From NCBI RefSeq assembly GCF_014206975.1, contig NZ_JACHOU010000021.1, positions 1-64,000 of the forward strand: DNA of 64,000 nt, read 5' to 3'. Each line of letters opens with the position of its first letter. Position 1 is the first letter of the stretch. This document shows, one piece after another, positions 11,006-18,772 of the stretch. A model generated the notes under the pieces. That model was given only the letters and a program-made list of their open reading frames with translations, had not been told where the DNA came from and did no database searches. Both the position numbers and the translations under genes were made by a program. This DNA comes from Aminobacter aganoensis (GTDB lineage Bacteria > Pseudomonadota > Alphaproteobacteria > Rhizobiales > Rhizobiaceae).

Positions 11006-12292
11006 ATGCGACTTGGCGGAAGGCTGGCTGCAGCCATCGAAGTACTCGACGATATCGAGAGGCGGCATCGTCCTGCCGCGGATGCACTCAAGGACTGGGG
11101 CCTTTCCCACCGTTTCGCCGGTGCCGGCGATCGCGCCGCGATCGGCAACATCGTCTACGACGCCTTGCGCCGCAAGCGCTCCGCCGGCTGGATGCTCGGC
11201 GACGAGACCTCGCGCGCCCTCGGCTTCGGCGCGCTCCTGCTCGAATGGGACCAGTCGGCCGCGGCCCTCAACCAGACGCTCGACGGCGACAAGTTCGCGC
11301 CCGAGCCGCTGAGCCCGGCAGAACTGGCCTCCATTGCCGAGCGCAAGCTCGACGACGCGCCCGACGTCGTCCGCGCCGACAGCCCCGACTGGTGCGCGCC
11401 TCTTCTCGAACGCGCATTCGGCGCAGACTGGGTGGAGGAGGGCGCCGCCCTTGCCGCCCGTCCGCCGCTCGACATCCGCGTCAACACGCTGAAGGCCGAC
11501 CGTGACCGCGTCATAGGCGAGCTCGAGGGCACCCAGGCTTCGCCGATGGCGCTGGCTCCGCACGGTGTCCGCATCCCGCCGATCGACGGCAGCGGCCGCC
11601 ACCCCAACGTCCAGGCCGAGCCGGCCTTCCAGAAGGGCTGGTTCGAGATCCAGGACGAAGGCTCGCAGCTTGCCGCCGAACTCGCCGGCGCAACGCCCGG
11701 CATGCAGGTGCTCGATTTCTGTGCCGGTGCCGGCGGCAAGACGCTGGCGCTGTCGGCCGCCATGGAAAACCGCGGCCAGATCTTCGCCCACGATTCGGAG
11801 AAGTCGCGCCTGGCGCCGATGTTCGATCGCCTGCGCCGCTCCGACAACCGCAACGTCCAGGTCGTCACCAAGCCGTCCGAACTGTCGGGCCTCGCCGGCC
11901 ACATGGACCTGGTGCTGATCGACGCGCCCTGCACCGGCAGCGGCACCTGGCGCCGCCGGCCCGATGCCAAGTGGCGCCTCACCCAGCGGCAGCTCGACGT
12001 CCGCAAGGCCGAGCAGTCGGCCATCCTTGACGCCGCCAGCGCCTATGTGAAGCCGGGCGGCCTCATCGTCTACATCACCTGCTCCGTCTTCGACGAGGAA
12101 AACGCCGATCAGGTCGACGCCTTCGTGGAGCGCAGCAAGGGTTTCTCCGTCGTCGATCACCGGGCGCTGTGGGCATCGCGCTTTCCCGGCCGCGACGATG
12201 CCGTGCGGTTTGGCGGGCAAGGCCTGTCCTTGACCCCCGCCAGAAGCGGCACCGACGGCTTCTACTTCGCCGCCATGCGTCGCAACGGCTGA
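11006..12292 (+). CDS. RsmB/NOP-family rRNA (cytosine-C5) methyltransferase
   Basis: A 428-residue SAM-dependent RNA m5C methyltransferase. An N-terminal NusB-like helical domain (about residues 1-130, including the GDRAAIGNIVYDALR helix) precedes the Rossmann domain with SAM loop DFCAGAGGKTLA. The two catalytic Cys are in DAPCTGSGTWRR (motif IV) and YITCSVFDEEN (motif VI). RsmB methylates C967 of 16S rRNA in E. coli; rhizobia have more than one paralogue, so the exact target is open. It starts at the ATG at 11006. Confidence 0.88.
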   Translation: MRLGGRLAAAIEVLDDIERRHRPAADALKDWGLSHRFAGAGDRAAIGNIVYDALRRKRSAGWMLGDETSRALGFGALLLEWDQSAAALNQTLDGDKFAPEPLSPAELASIAERKLDDAPDVVRADSPDWCAPLLERAFGADWVEEGAALAARPPLDIRVNTLKADRDRVIGELEGTQASPMALAPHGVRIPPIDGSGRHPNVQAEPAFQKGWFEIQDEGSQLAAELAGATPGMQVLDFCAGAGGKTLALSAAMENRGQIFAHDSEKSRLAPMFDRLRRSDNRNVQVVTKPSELSGLAGHMDLVLIDAPCTGSGTWRRRPDAKWRLTQRQLDVRKAEQSAILDAASAYVKPGGLIVYITCSVFDEENADQVDAFVERSKGFSVVDHRALWASRFPGRDDAVRFGGQGLSLTPARSGTDGFYFAAMRRNG

Positions 12293-12388
12293 GCTGCGGC
12301 CCACGACGCATCGCTATTGACGAACCGGACTTGTCCTCCAGTTGAAGGTCGGGCGGCATCCAGCCGCCCAGCCGGTTCCGGAGGTTCG

Positions 12389-12841
12389 ATGGCCAGGTTT
12401 GTCGTGCTGCTTGCTTTCATCGTGGTCGTGCTCGGCGGCGGTACGCTGATCGGCTACCTCACCTTGCCGGGCGATTGGTATGCCGGCTTGGCCAAGCCTT
12501 TCTTCAACCCGCCCAACTGGATTTTCGGACCCGTCTGGTCGGCGCTCTACATTCTCGTCGCCGTCGCCGGCTGGCGCGTCTGGCGGCATGACCCCTGGAG
12601 CGCCGCCATGCGCCTGTGGATCGGCCAGCTGGTGCTCAATTTCCTGTGGTCGCCGGTCTTTTTCGGCCTGCAGCAGCCCGGTCTGGCATTGCTCGTCATC
12701 GCGGCGCTTTTCTGCGCCATCCTCGGCTTCATGGCGCTCGCCGGCCGCAAGGACAGCGTTGCCGCCTGGCTGTTTGCTCCCTATGCGGCCTGGGTTGCCT
12801 TCGCCAGCTTGCTCAATGCCTCGATCTGGTGGCTCAACTGA
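12389..12841 (+). CDS. tspO: TspO/MBR family membrane protein
   Basis: A 150-residue protein with five predicted membrane helices and the Trp/Pro-rich TspO pattern (LPGDWYAGLAKPFFNPPNWIFGPVW is the family core, at about residues 25-50; only key residues matter here: W, P, F, NPP, W, P, W). TspO proteins bind porphyrins and act in outer-membrane or stress-linked signalling in alphaproteobacteria. I start at the ATG at 12389, which has a GGAGG about 6 bases upstream; the longer frame adds 24 non-hydrophobic residues. The family is secure; the ligand role here is inferred. Confidence 0.9.
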   Translation: MARFVVLLAFIVVVLGGGTLIGYLTLPGDWYAGLAKPFFNPPNWIFGPVWSALYILVAVAGWRVWRHDPWSAAMRLWIGQLVLNFLWSPVFFGLQQPGLALLVIAALFCAILGFMALAGRKDSVAAWLFAPYAAWVAFASLLNASIWWLN

Positions 12842-12913
12842 TGTTTGCTCCGCAGCATTTGCAATTGCCTGCATCTGCCGGCCTTGCGATAAGCGAGCCG
12901 AGAGGACACCGAC

Positions 12914-13372
12914 ATGGCAGCCAAGATCGTACCCACACCCGACTATGACGAACGCGTCAGGGCGTCCTTCGCGCGTCAGAGCGCGATGCGGACCATCGGC
13001 GCCGAACTCACGCTCGTCACCCCGGGCATCATCGAGATCGAGATGCCGTTTTCCGATCAGCTGACCCAGCAGCACGGCTTTCTCCACGCCGGCGTCATCT
13101 CGACGGCGCTCGATTCCGCCTGTGGCTACGCCGCCTTTTCGCTGTTTCCGGAAAGCACAGGCGTGCTCACCATCGAGTTCAAGGTCAATCTGCTCGCCCC
13201 CGGCAAGGGCGAGCGCTTCCTGTTCCGCGGCTCGGTCACCAAGCCCGGCCGCACCATCGTCGTCGCCGACGGTCAGGCCTATGCCATCGCTGCCGACGGC
13301 GAGGCCAAGCTGATCGCCACCATGACCGGCACGATGATGGCGATTGCCGGCCGCGAAGGCATAGAGGGATAG
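12914..13372 (+). CDS. PaaI-family hotdog thioesterase
   Basis: A 152-residue single hotdog-fold protein that probably hydrolyses an acyl-CoA. The family core QQHGFLHAGVISTALDSACGYA is present (HG...G...D with a helix after it), followed by the TIEFKVNLLAPGKGE strand pair. It is followed after 3 bases by the nucleosidase-like gene, so the two share a transcript. The substrate cannot be told from the sequence. Confidence 0.85.
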   Translation: MAAKIVPTPDYDERVRASFARQSAMRTIGAELTLVTPGIIEIEMPFSDQLTQQHGFLHAGVISTALDSACGYAAFSLFPESTGVLTIEFKVNLLAPGKGERFLFRGSVTKPGRTIVVADGQAYAIAADGEAKLIATMTGTMMAIAGREGIEG

Positions 13373-13375
13373 GCC

Positions 13376-14011
13376 ATGCCGGGCATGACGCAATTCGCTG
13401 GCCGCAACGTGCTGTTCGTCATGGCCGCCGAGGCCGAATACGGCCCGCATCTGCAAAAGCTGTTCACGCCGCTGATGACCGGCGTCGGCCCGGTCGAGGC
13501 CGGCGTCAGGGTGGGCGCCGAACTGGCCTTGCTCGCCGCTTCCAACTATCTCCCCGATCTCGTCGTCTGCCTTGGATCCGCCGGCAGCCGCCGGCTTGAA
13601 CAGACCGAGGTCTACCAGGTGACGTCGGTCTGTTTCCGCGACATGGACGCGACCGCCATGGGCTTCGAGAAGGGGCGGACGCCGTTCCTCGACCTTCCCG
13701 CCACCCTGGAGCTGCCGCTGCGCATTCCCGATGTGCGGCAGGCCAGCCTGTCGACGGGCAGCACCATCATTTCGGGCGCCGCCTACGACGCCATCGCGGA
13801 AGACATGGTCGACATGGAGACCTTTGCCGTATTGCGCGCCTGCCAGGTCTTCGGCGTGCCGCTCGTCGGCCTGCGCGGCATCTCCGATGGCGCCAGCGAC
13901 ATCAGCCATGTCGACGACTGGACCGAATACCTCCACGTCGTCGACGAGAAGCTGGCCCACGCCGTCCAGCGTCTCGGCGAGGCGATCTCCAGCGGCGAAT
14001 TGAAGCTCTAG
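13376..14011 (+). CDS. 5'-methylthioadenosine/S-adenosylhomocysteine nucleosidase-like protein
   Basis: A 211-residue phosphorylase/nucleosidase-fold protein. It shows MAAEAEYGP (catalytic Glu region), GVGPVEAG, a DMETFAV segment matching the MEG ribose-binding motif, and GISDGAS holding the catalytic Asp. MTA/SAH nucleosidases split the adenine from these by-products in methionine salvage. It is a little short and the ME loop reads DMETF rather than MEGAA, so another purine nucleoside is possible. Its last 4 bases overlap the converging gene. Confidence 0.75.
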   Translation: MPGMTQFAGRNVLFVMAAEAEYGPHLQKLFTPLMTGVGPVEAGVRVGAELALLAASNYLPDLVVCLGSAGSRRLEQTEVYQVTSVCFRDMDATAMGFEKGRTPFLDLPATLELPLRIPDVRQASLSTGSTIISGAAYDAIAEDMVDMETFAVLRACQVFGVPLVGLRGISDGASDISHVDDWTEYLHVVDEKLAHAVQRLGEAISSGELKL

Positions 14012-14334
14012 TTTTCTCTGCGCGGCAGGCCCTTGGCATTGCCGAACAGGATGCCGGCGAGCCTCACCCTGGCATCGTTGTCCCGGTTCACATAGCTGAC
14101 CGATCCTGCCTCGTGGTCGAGCGTCCAGCGCCCGACGGCGCCATTGTCCCAATCGACGACGTAGCCGCCTTCGGCGAGCGCCCAGGTGCCTTGCCGCGTC
14201 TCGCCGTCGTCGAGCAGCATGTGCGCCTGGTCGCCGGTTTCGAAATAGACGTACGCCTCCTTGCCGTTGCGATCGAGCACATGGGTCGTGCCCCCAATCA
14301 GCACCTTCAGCGAGGCCTGGTCGAGAATTGCCAT
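14008..14334 (-). CDS. Small conserved-looking protein of unknown function
   Basis: A 108-residue soluble protein with no motif I recognise; the text alternates short beta-like stretches (VLIGGTTHVLDRNGKEAYVYFE, GTWALAEGGYVVDWDNGAVGRW in outline), like a small beta-barrel or lipocalin-like sensor. There is no signal peptide. It is divergent from the MarR gene and shares the 60-base region that carries the MarR-type operators, so it is probably repressed by that regulator. It converges with the nucleosidase-like gene by 4 bases. Confidence 0.6.
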   Translation of the reverse strand: MAILDQASLKVLIGGTTHVLDRNGKEAYVYFETGDQAHMLLDDGETRQGTWALAEGGYVVDWDNGAVGRWTLDHEAGSVSYVNRDNDARVRLAGILFGNAKGLPRREN

Positions 14335-14360
14335 CTTCGGTTCCTTCCTTTACCAATATA

Positions 14361-14375
14361 GTCAAGCTTCTTGAC
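14361..14375. promoter_or_regulatory. MarR-type operator 1
   Basis: A perfect palindrome GTCAAG-N3-CTTGAC (spacer CTT) between the divergent unknown gene and the MarR gene. The same 15-base pattern recurs 37 bases downstream. Confidence 0.75.
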
Positions 14376-14394
14376 GATAGGCGCGATTGGAAAA

Positions 14395-14853
14395 ATGGTC
14401 AAGCAACTTGACGAAACTGGTGCGGGCGCATTGCCCGACCACGTCGGCTGGCGCCTGTGGCAGGCGAGCCGTGCCTGGCAGGCCGAGTTTGCCGAGGCGA
14501 TGCGCGCTGCCGGCCATGGCTGGTTCAGCGAGAGCCGTGCCGGGCTCCTCGGCCACATACCCCGCCGCGGCGCCAAACAGGCGGCGCTGATCGAGCGTGC
14601 CGGCATTTCCAAGCAGGCCGTGCAGCAGCTTCTTGACGGCCTGGAGGCCGAGGGCGTGATCGAGCGCGCCGCCGATCCCGGCGACAGGCGCGGCAAGCTG
14701 GTCATCTACACCCGCAAGGGGCTTGAAGCGCTCGACGACGGCGACCGCATCAAGCTCGACATCGAGAAGCGTTACCGCGAGCGTTTGGGCGAGGGGCCTT
14801 TCGCCGCGTTGATGGCAGCCCTGCGCGGGCTTGCCGAACCGCAGGGCAGGTGA
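14395..14853 (+). CDS. MarR-family transcriptional regulator
   Basis: A 152-residue winged-helix regulator. The recognition region is RAGISKQAVQQLLDGLEAEGVIERAADPGDRRGKL in outline: a helix-turn-helix around residues 70-90, then the MarR wing with DPGDRR. I start at the ATG at 14395 (MVKQLDE); a TTG 24 bases upstream also exists. The two palindromes in front of it and over its first codons imply autorepression and control of the divergent gene. The ligand is unknown. Confidence 0.85.
   Translation: MVKQLDETGAGALPDHVGWRLWQASRAWQAEFAEAMRAAGHGWFSESRAGLLGHIPRRGAKQAALIERAGISKQAVQQLLDGLEAEGVIERAADPGDRRGKLVIYTRKGLEALDDGDRIKLDIEKRYRERLGEGPFAALMAALRGLAEPQGR
14398..14412. promoter_or_regulatory. MarR-type operator 2, inside codons 2-6 of the regulator
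   Basis: A second perfect GTCAAG-N3-CTTGAC palindrome (spacer CAA) begins right after the MarR start codon and encodes its residues VKQLD. Binding here would block transcription elongation or initiation of the regulator itself. Confidence 0.72.
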
Positions 14854-14950
14854 TTGGCGCTGGAATGTTGGGCAGCCATTGCACGCGCTGCCTGCCAGCC
14901 ATGCAATCCAGCCCATTGCACAGACTCGAATCTTTCTTTAAACGCCCGCC

Positions 14951-16513
14951 ATGAAGAACTCCGAGCACCCTGAAACCGTCCTCATCATCGACTTCGGCAG
15001 CCAGGTGACGCAGCTCATCGCGCGTCGCGTCCGCGAGGCCGGGGTCTATTCCGAGATCGTTCCCTTCCAGTCGGCCGCCGAGGCCTTCAAGCGGATCAAT
15101 CCCAAGGCGGTGATCCTCTCCGGCAGCCCGCATTCCACCGTCGACATCGGCAGCCCGCGCGCTCCTGACGCCGTCTTCGAGGCCGGCATCCCGGTGCTCG
15201 GCATCTGCTACGGCGAGCAGACCATGTGCGCCCAGCTCGGCGGCAAGGTCGAGGCCGGCCACCATCGCGAGTTCGGCCGCGCCTATCTCGAGATCGAGGA
15301 CGACAGCGCCCTGTTCGACGGCGTCTGGGCCAAGGGCACCCGTCACCAGGTCTGGATGAGCCACGGCGATCGCGTCACGGCCATCCCCGCCGGTTTCCGC
15401 GTCATCGGCACCTCCAGCGGCGCCCCATTTGCGGCGATCGCCGACGAGGCCCGCAATTTCTACGCCGTGCAGTTCCACCCCGAGGTCGTGCACACGCCGG
15501 ACGGCGCCAAGCTGCTGCGCAACTTCGTCCACAAGATCGCCGGCATCGAGAGCGACTGGACCATGCATGCCTATCGCGCGCATGCGGTCGAGGCGATCCG
15601 CCAGCAGGTCGGCGACAAGAAGGTCATCTGCGCGCTTTCGGGCGGCGTCGATTCCTCCGTCGCGGCACTCCTCATCCACGAGGCGGTCGGCGACCAGCTC
15701 ACCTGCATCCTCGTCGACCACGGCCTGATGCGGCAGAACGAGGCGGCCGACGTCGTCGCCATGTTCCGCGAGCACTACAATTTGCCGCTGATCCTGGTCG
15801 ATGCCGCCGATCGTTTCATCGGTGCGCTCGAAGGCGAGGCCGACCCGGAGACCAAGCGCAAGACCATCGGCCGCCTGTTCATCGAGGTGTTCGAGGAAGA
15901 GGCCAAGAAGCTCGGCGGCGCCGATTTCCTCGCCCAGGGCACGCTCTATCCGGACGTCATCGAGAGCGTCTCCTTCACCGGCGGCCCTTCGGTCACGATC
16001 AAGTCGCACCACAATGTCGGCGGACTGCCCGACCGCATGAACATGAAGCTGGTCGAGCCGCTGCGCGAGCTGTTCAAGGACGAGGTCCGCGTGCTCGGAC
16101 GTGAGCTCGGCCTGCCCGACAGCTTCATCGGCCGCCATCCGTTCCCCGGGCCCGGTCTCGCCATCCGCTGCCCCGGCGGCGTGACGCGCGAAAAGCTCGA
16201 CATCCTGCGCCAGGCCGACGCCATCTATCTCGACGAGATCCGCAAGGCCGGCCTCTACGACGCTATCTGGCAGGCCTTCGCCGTGCTGCTGCCGGTCCAG
16301 ACCGTCGGCGTCATGGGCGACGGCCGCACCTACGAGTTCGTCTGCGCGCTGCGCGCGGTGACCTCCGTCGACGGCATGACCGCCGACTTCTACCACTACG
16401 ACATGAATTTCCTCGGCCAGGCCGCGACCCGCATCATCAACGAAGTCCGCGGCATCAACCGCGTCGTCTACGACGTCACCTCCAAGCCGCCCGGCACGAT
16501 CGAGTGGGAGTGA
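14951..16513 (+). CDS. guaA: GMP synthase (glutamine-hydrolysing)
   Basis: A 520-residue enzyme that aminates XMP to GMP. The class I glutamine amidotransferase domain is at residues 1-200 (GICYGEQTM nucleophile Cys loop, [11 protein letters not shown] His-x-Glu). The ATP pyrophosphatase domain follows with the P-loop [12 protein letters not shown] near 232. The C-terminal dimerisation domain ends in KPPGTIEWE. The 3' end is intact although an integrase gene and its binding repeats follow at once, so the element restores the guaA end on insertion. Confidence 0.97.
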   Translation: MKNSEHPETVLIIDFGSQVTQLIARRVREAGVYSEIVPFQSAAEAFKRINPKAVILSGSPHSTVDIGSPRAPDAVFEAGIPVLGICYGEQTMCAQLGGKVEAGHHREFGRAYLEIEDDSALFDGVWAKGTRHQVWMSHGDRVTAIPAGFRVIGTSSGAPFAAIADEARNFYAVQFHPEVVHTPDGAKLLRNFVHKIAGIESDWTMHAYRAHAVEAIRQQVGDKKVICALSGGVDSSVAALLIHEAVGDQLTCILVDHGLMRQNEAADVVAMFREHYNLPLILVDAADRFIGALEGEADPETKRKTIGRLFIEVFEEEAKKLGGADFLAQGTLYPDVIESVSFTGGPSVTIKSHHNVGGLPDRMNMKLVEPLRELFKDEVRVLGRELGLPDSFIGRHPFPGPGLAIRCPGGVTREKLDILRQADAIYLDEIRKAGLYDAIWQAFAVLLPVQTVGVMGDGRTYEFVCALRAVTSVDGMTADFYHYDMNFLGQAATRIINEVRGINRVVYDVTSKPPGTIEWE

Positions 16514-16628
16514 CCCGGCGTCCTTCAGGGCGTTTCGCGGTCAATCGCTAAACCAACCTATCTCATTGAAAATAAAATAAAAAGGTCTCGCCATCTATCG
16601 CGGCCTATCGTCCCAAAGCGCGACCATT
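16487..16628. other. Chromosome-ICE junction at the 3' end of guaA (attL side)
   Basis: Chromosomal gene content stops at the guaA stop codon (16513) and mobile-element content begins with integrase arm repeats at 16629. Integrases of Mesorhizobium ICEs (IntG) are known to recombine in the 3' end of guaA. The exact core cannot be fixed without the other end; it should include the last guaA codons. I see no second copy of this guaA end elsewhere in the window. Confidence 0.65.
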
Positions 16629-16782
16629 TGACGGTATTGCTGACGGTATTTGGATTTTCGTCAACGAGCCGCTTTCCAAATACCGTCAGCGCTGCAACAC
16701 CAAGCAGCGCGTCGATTTAGAAGCTAACATGCTGATATTGAAGTGAAATAATAATTGGTTGACGGTATTTCGCGTGACGGTA
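16629..16782. repeat. Integrase arm-type binding repeats (TGACGGTA)
   Basis: TGACGGTA occurs on the plus strand at 16629, 16641, 16760 and 16775 and inverted at about 16681-16688. The copies at 16641-16653 and 16676-16688 form a perfect 13-base inverted repeat (TGACGGTATTTGG). The cluster lies between the guaA end and the integrase, where arm-type sites for a tyrosine recombinase and its excisionase are expected. Confidence 0.7.
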
Positions 16783-16828
16783 AAAATAGGCCATTCGACG
16801 GGGTGCTTGACGTCGAAAGGCCTTTCCG

Positions 16829-18082
16829 ATGCTGACCGATCTCGCTCTTAAGAAGCTGAAACCAAAAGACAAATTGTACAAGCTGTCGGATCGTGACGGT
16901 ATGTACGTTGTCGTCGCGCCCTCGGGGTTGATTACCTTCCGCTATGACTATCGTCTCAACGATCGCCGCGAGACGTTGACCATCGGGCGCTACGGCCTGG
17001 ACGGCATTGGCCTGTCCGAAGCCAGAGACCGATGCACGGCTGCGAGGAAGCTGGTGGCCGAAGGGCAATCCCCGGCTCTCGATAAGCAACGCAAGAAGCG
17101 GCGCCTGACACCTGCGTCGAGCTTCAAGGAGGTCGGCAGGCGCTGGCTGAAAGAGGCGCGCATGGCCGAGAGCACGCGATCCATGCGGAAGACAATCTTT
17201 GACCGCGACATCCTGCCGACATGGAAGAACCGGTTGCTGACCGAAATCACACCCGAGGATGTGCGGACGCTCTGTCACAAGGTGAAGGATCGCGGCGCGC
17301 CGGCTACTGCCATCCATGTCCGCGATATCGTCAAACAGGTCTACGGTTTCGCGATTCTCCACGGCGAGAAGATAGGCAACCCGACCGATGACGTAGCCCC
17401 CGCCTCGATCGCAACCTTCGTCGCCAGGGACCGCGCGCTCACGCCGACCGAGATCCGCATCATGCTCCAGGAACTGGAGCATGTGCCGACGCTGCCCACC
17501 ATCCGTCTCGGGTTGAGGCTGATCCTGCTGACAATGGTGCGGAAAAGCGAACTTCTGGAGGCGACCTGGGACGAGGTCGATTTCGAGAATGCGGTGTGGA
17601 GCATCCCGAAGGAGCGCATGAAACGCGGCAAGCCCCACAACGTCTATCTGTCGCAGCAGTCGCTCGACATCATGATCGCGCTCAAGACCTGCGCTGCGAA
17701 CTCGCGCTACGTACTGCCGTCGCGCTACGATGCAGACGAGACGATGTCGAAAGCTACGTTCAACCGCATCACCATGGCCATCATCGAGCGGGCGAAAAAG
17801 AAGGGTCTCGCGCTGCAACCGTTCACGGTTCACGATCTGCGCCGGACCGGCTCGACCTTGCTCCACGAGCTTGGCTTCAACAGCGACTGGATCGAGAAGT
17901 GCCTCGCTCACGAGGAGCGACGTTCGTCCCGCAGCGTCTACAACAAGGCCGAATATGAGCAGCAGCGACGCCATATGCTGCAGGAGTGGGCGAACATGAT
18001 CGACGCTTGGGTTGCTGGCCAGAGAAGGACGCCGGTGCTCTATCCACCCTCGATGCATCCGTCAGCTTCGGAGGCCGCGTGA
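16829..18082 (+). CDS. ICE tyrosine integrase at guaA (IntG-like)
   Basis: A 417-residue P4-type tyrosine recombinase: an N-terminal DUF4102 arm-binding domain (residues 1-90), a core-binding domain, and the catalytic domain. The catalytic residues seen are Arg near 238 (MVRKSELL), His-x-x-Arg near 335-338 (VHDLRRTGS), His near 361 (LAHEERR) and the nucleophile Tyr near 371 (SVYNK). It starts at the ATG at 16829, right after the arm repeats, so excisionase and integrase binding would also affect its own promoter. The position next to guaA matches IntG of Mesorhizobium ICEs; that name is an inference. Confidence 0.9.
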   Translation: MLTDLALKKLKPKDKLYKLSDRDGMYVVVAPSGLITFRYDYRLNDRRETLTIGRYGLDGIGLSEARDRCTAARKLVAEGQSPALDKQRKKRRLTPASSFKEVGRRWLKEARMAESTRSMRKTIFDRDILPTWKNRLLTEITPEDVRTLCHKVKDRGAPATAIHVRDIVKQVYGFAILHGEKIGNPTDDVAPASIATFVARDRALTPTEIRIMLQELEHVPTLPTIRLGLRLILLTMVRKSELLEATWDEVDFENAVWSIPKERMKRGKPHNVYLSQQSLDIMIALKTCAANSRYVLPSRYDADETMSKATFNRITMAIIERAKKKGLALQPFTVHDLRRTGSTLLHELGFNSDWIEKCLAHEERRSSRSVYNKAEYEQQRRHMLQEWANMIDAWVAGQRRTPVLYPPSMHPSASEAA

Positions 18083-18179
18083 TCCGATCCCGGATTGCGA
18101 AAAACGGGTTGTCGGCGGGCGCGCCCGACTTAATGTCGTCGGAGGAGCTGCCGCGCGGCGCAGTTTTCCGTGGCTGCAG

Positions 18180-18554
18180 CTATCCTCGAACCGGCCGTGT
18201 TCTGCGCTTGCGCACGTCCGGCGCCGGTGCGCACTTGATCCGCTCGGCATCTGACGCTTGCCGGCGCTCCTCGATCCAGGCTTCGACCTCCGCCAGATCC
18301 CAGACCACGCAGCGCGACGTCAGGTAGAAGCGCCGCGGAAATTCGCCGCGCTGCTCCATTTCGTAGATGGTCGTGTCGGCCAGTGGCACGATCATGCGAA
18401 GTTCGGGTCGCCGCACGGTTCGCTTCATGGCCGTGCGCAAAGAGGCATAAGAGTCCGACGGCGCGTCGTCGCCATCTGGCGCGGCAAGCTTCTTCTCCCG
18501 CGCCTGTTGCGGATTTTGGTTCCCAGCATCCGCTGTTCCGGTCATAGCAATCAC
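18180..18554 (-). CDS. AlpA-family DNA-binding protein, possible excisionase (RdfG-like)
   Basis: A 124-residue protein with a winged helix-turn-helix of the AlpA/MerR type (residues about 48-98: LADTTIYEMEQRGEFPRR, then WDLAEVEAWIEER). Such proteins serve as recombination directionality factors or as regulators in phages and ICEs. It faces the integrase tail to tail. In tripartite Mesorhizobium ICEs each integrase has its own excisionase, so a role with this integrase is plausible. The N-terminal 45 residues are low-complexity; the ATG at 18545 is an alternative start. Confidence 0.75.
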   Translation of the reverse strand: MIAMTGTADAGNQNPQQAREKKLAAPDGDDAPSDSYASLRTAMKRTVRRPELRMIVPLADTTIYEMEQRGEFPRRFYLTSRCVVWDLAEVEAWIEERRQASDAERIKCAPAPDVRKRRTRPVRG

Positions 18555-18772
18555 CAGATCAAATTGGACCTGGAGCGAATGATGCGGCTCAGCGTCAAAA
18601 ATGGAAGTCCAATTGCCGACCCAGTCGGCAACGAACTGCTCTGACCTACAAATAGGATACTTGCGCTGCCTGTGTCTCGTCGATGATCTAAGCGCACCGA
18701 GGGATCGAGTCAGAGGTCCAATCTGGTCATACTGTCACTAGGTTCTCATTTCGGGGTAGCGTGGCGATCGGG

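Noticed and set aside
12314-14365. A 683-codon minus-strand frame
   Set aside because: It covers tspO, the thioesterase and the nucleosidase genes in antisense; all three have clear family motifs on the plus strand.
14750-16396. A 548-codon minus-strand frame
   Set aside because: Antisense shadow of guaA.
16514-16628. A tRNA gene as the insertion site
   Set aside because: No cloverleaf or CCA-end text is seen; the guaA 3' end itself is the likely target.
16629-16782. CRISPR-like short repeats
   Set aside because: The copies are only 8-13 bases, in both directions and with uneven spacing; they fit integrase arm sites and no cas gene is near.
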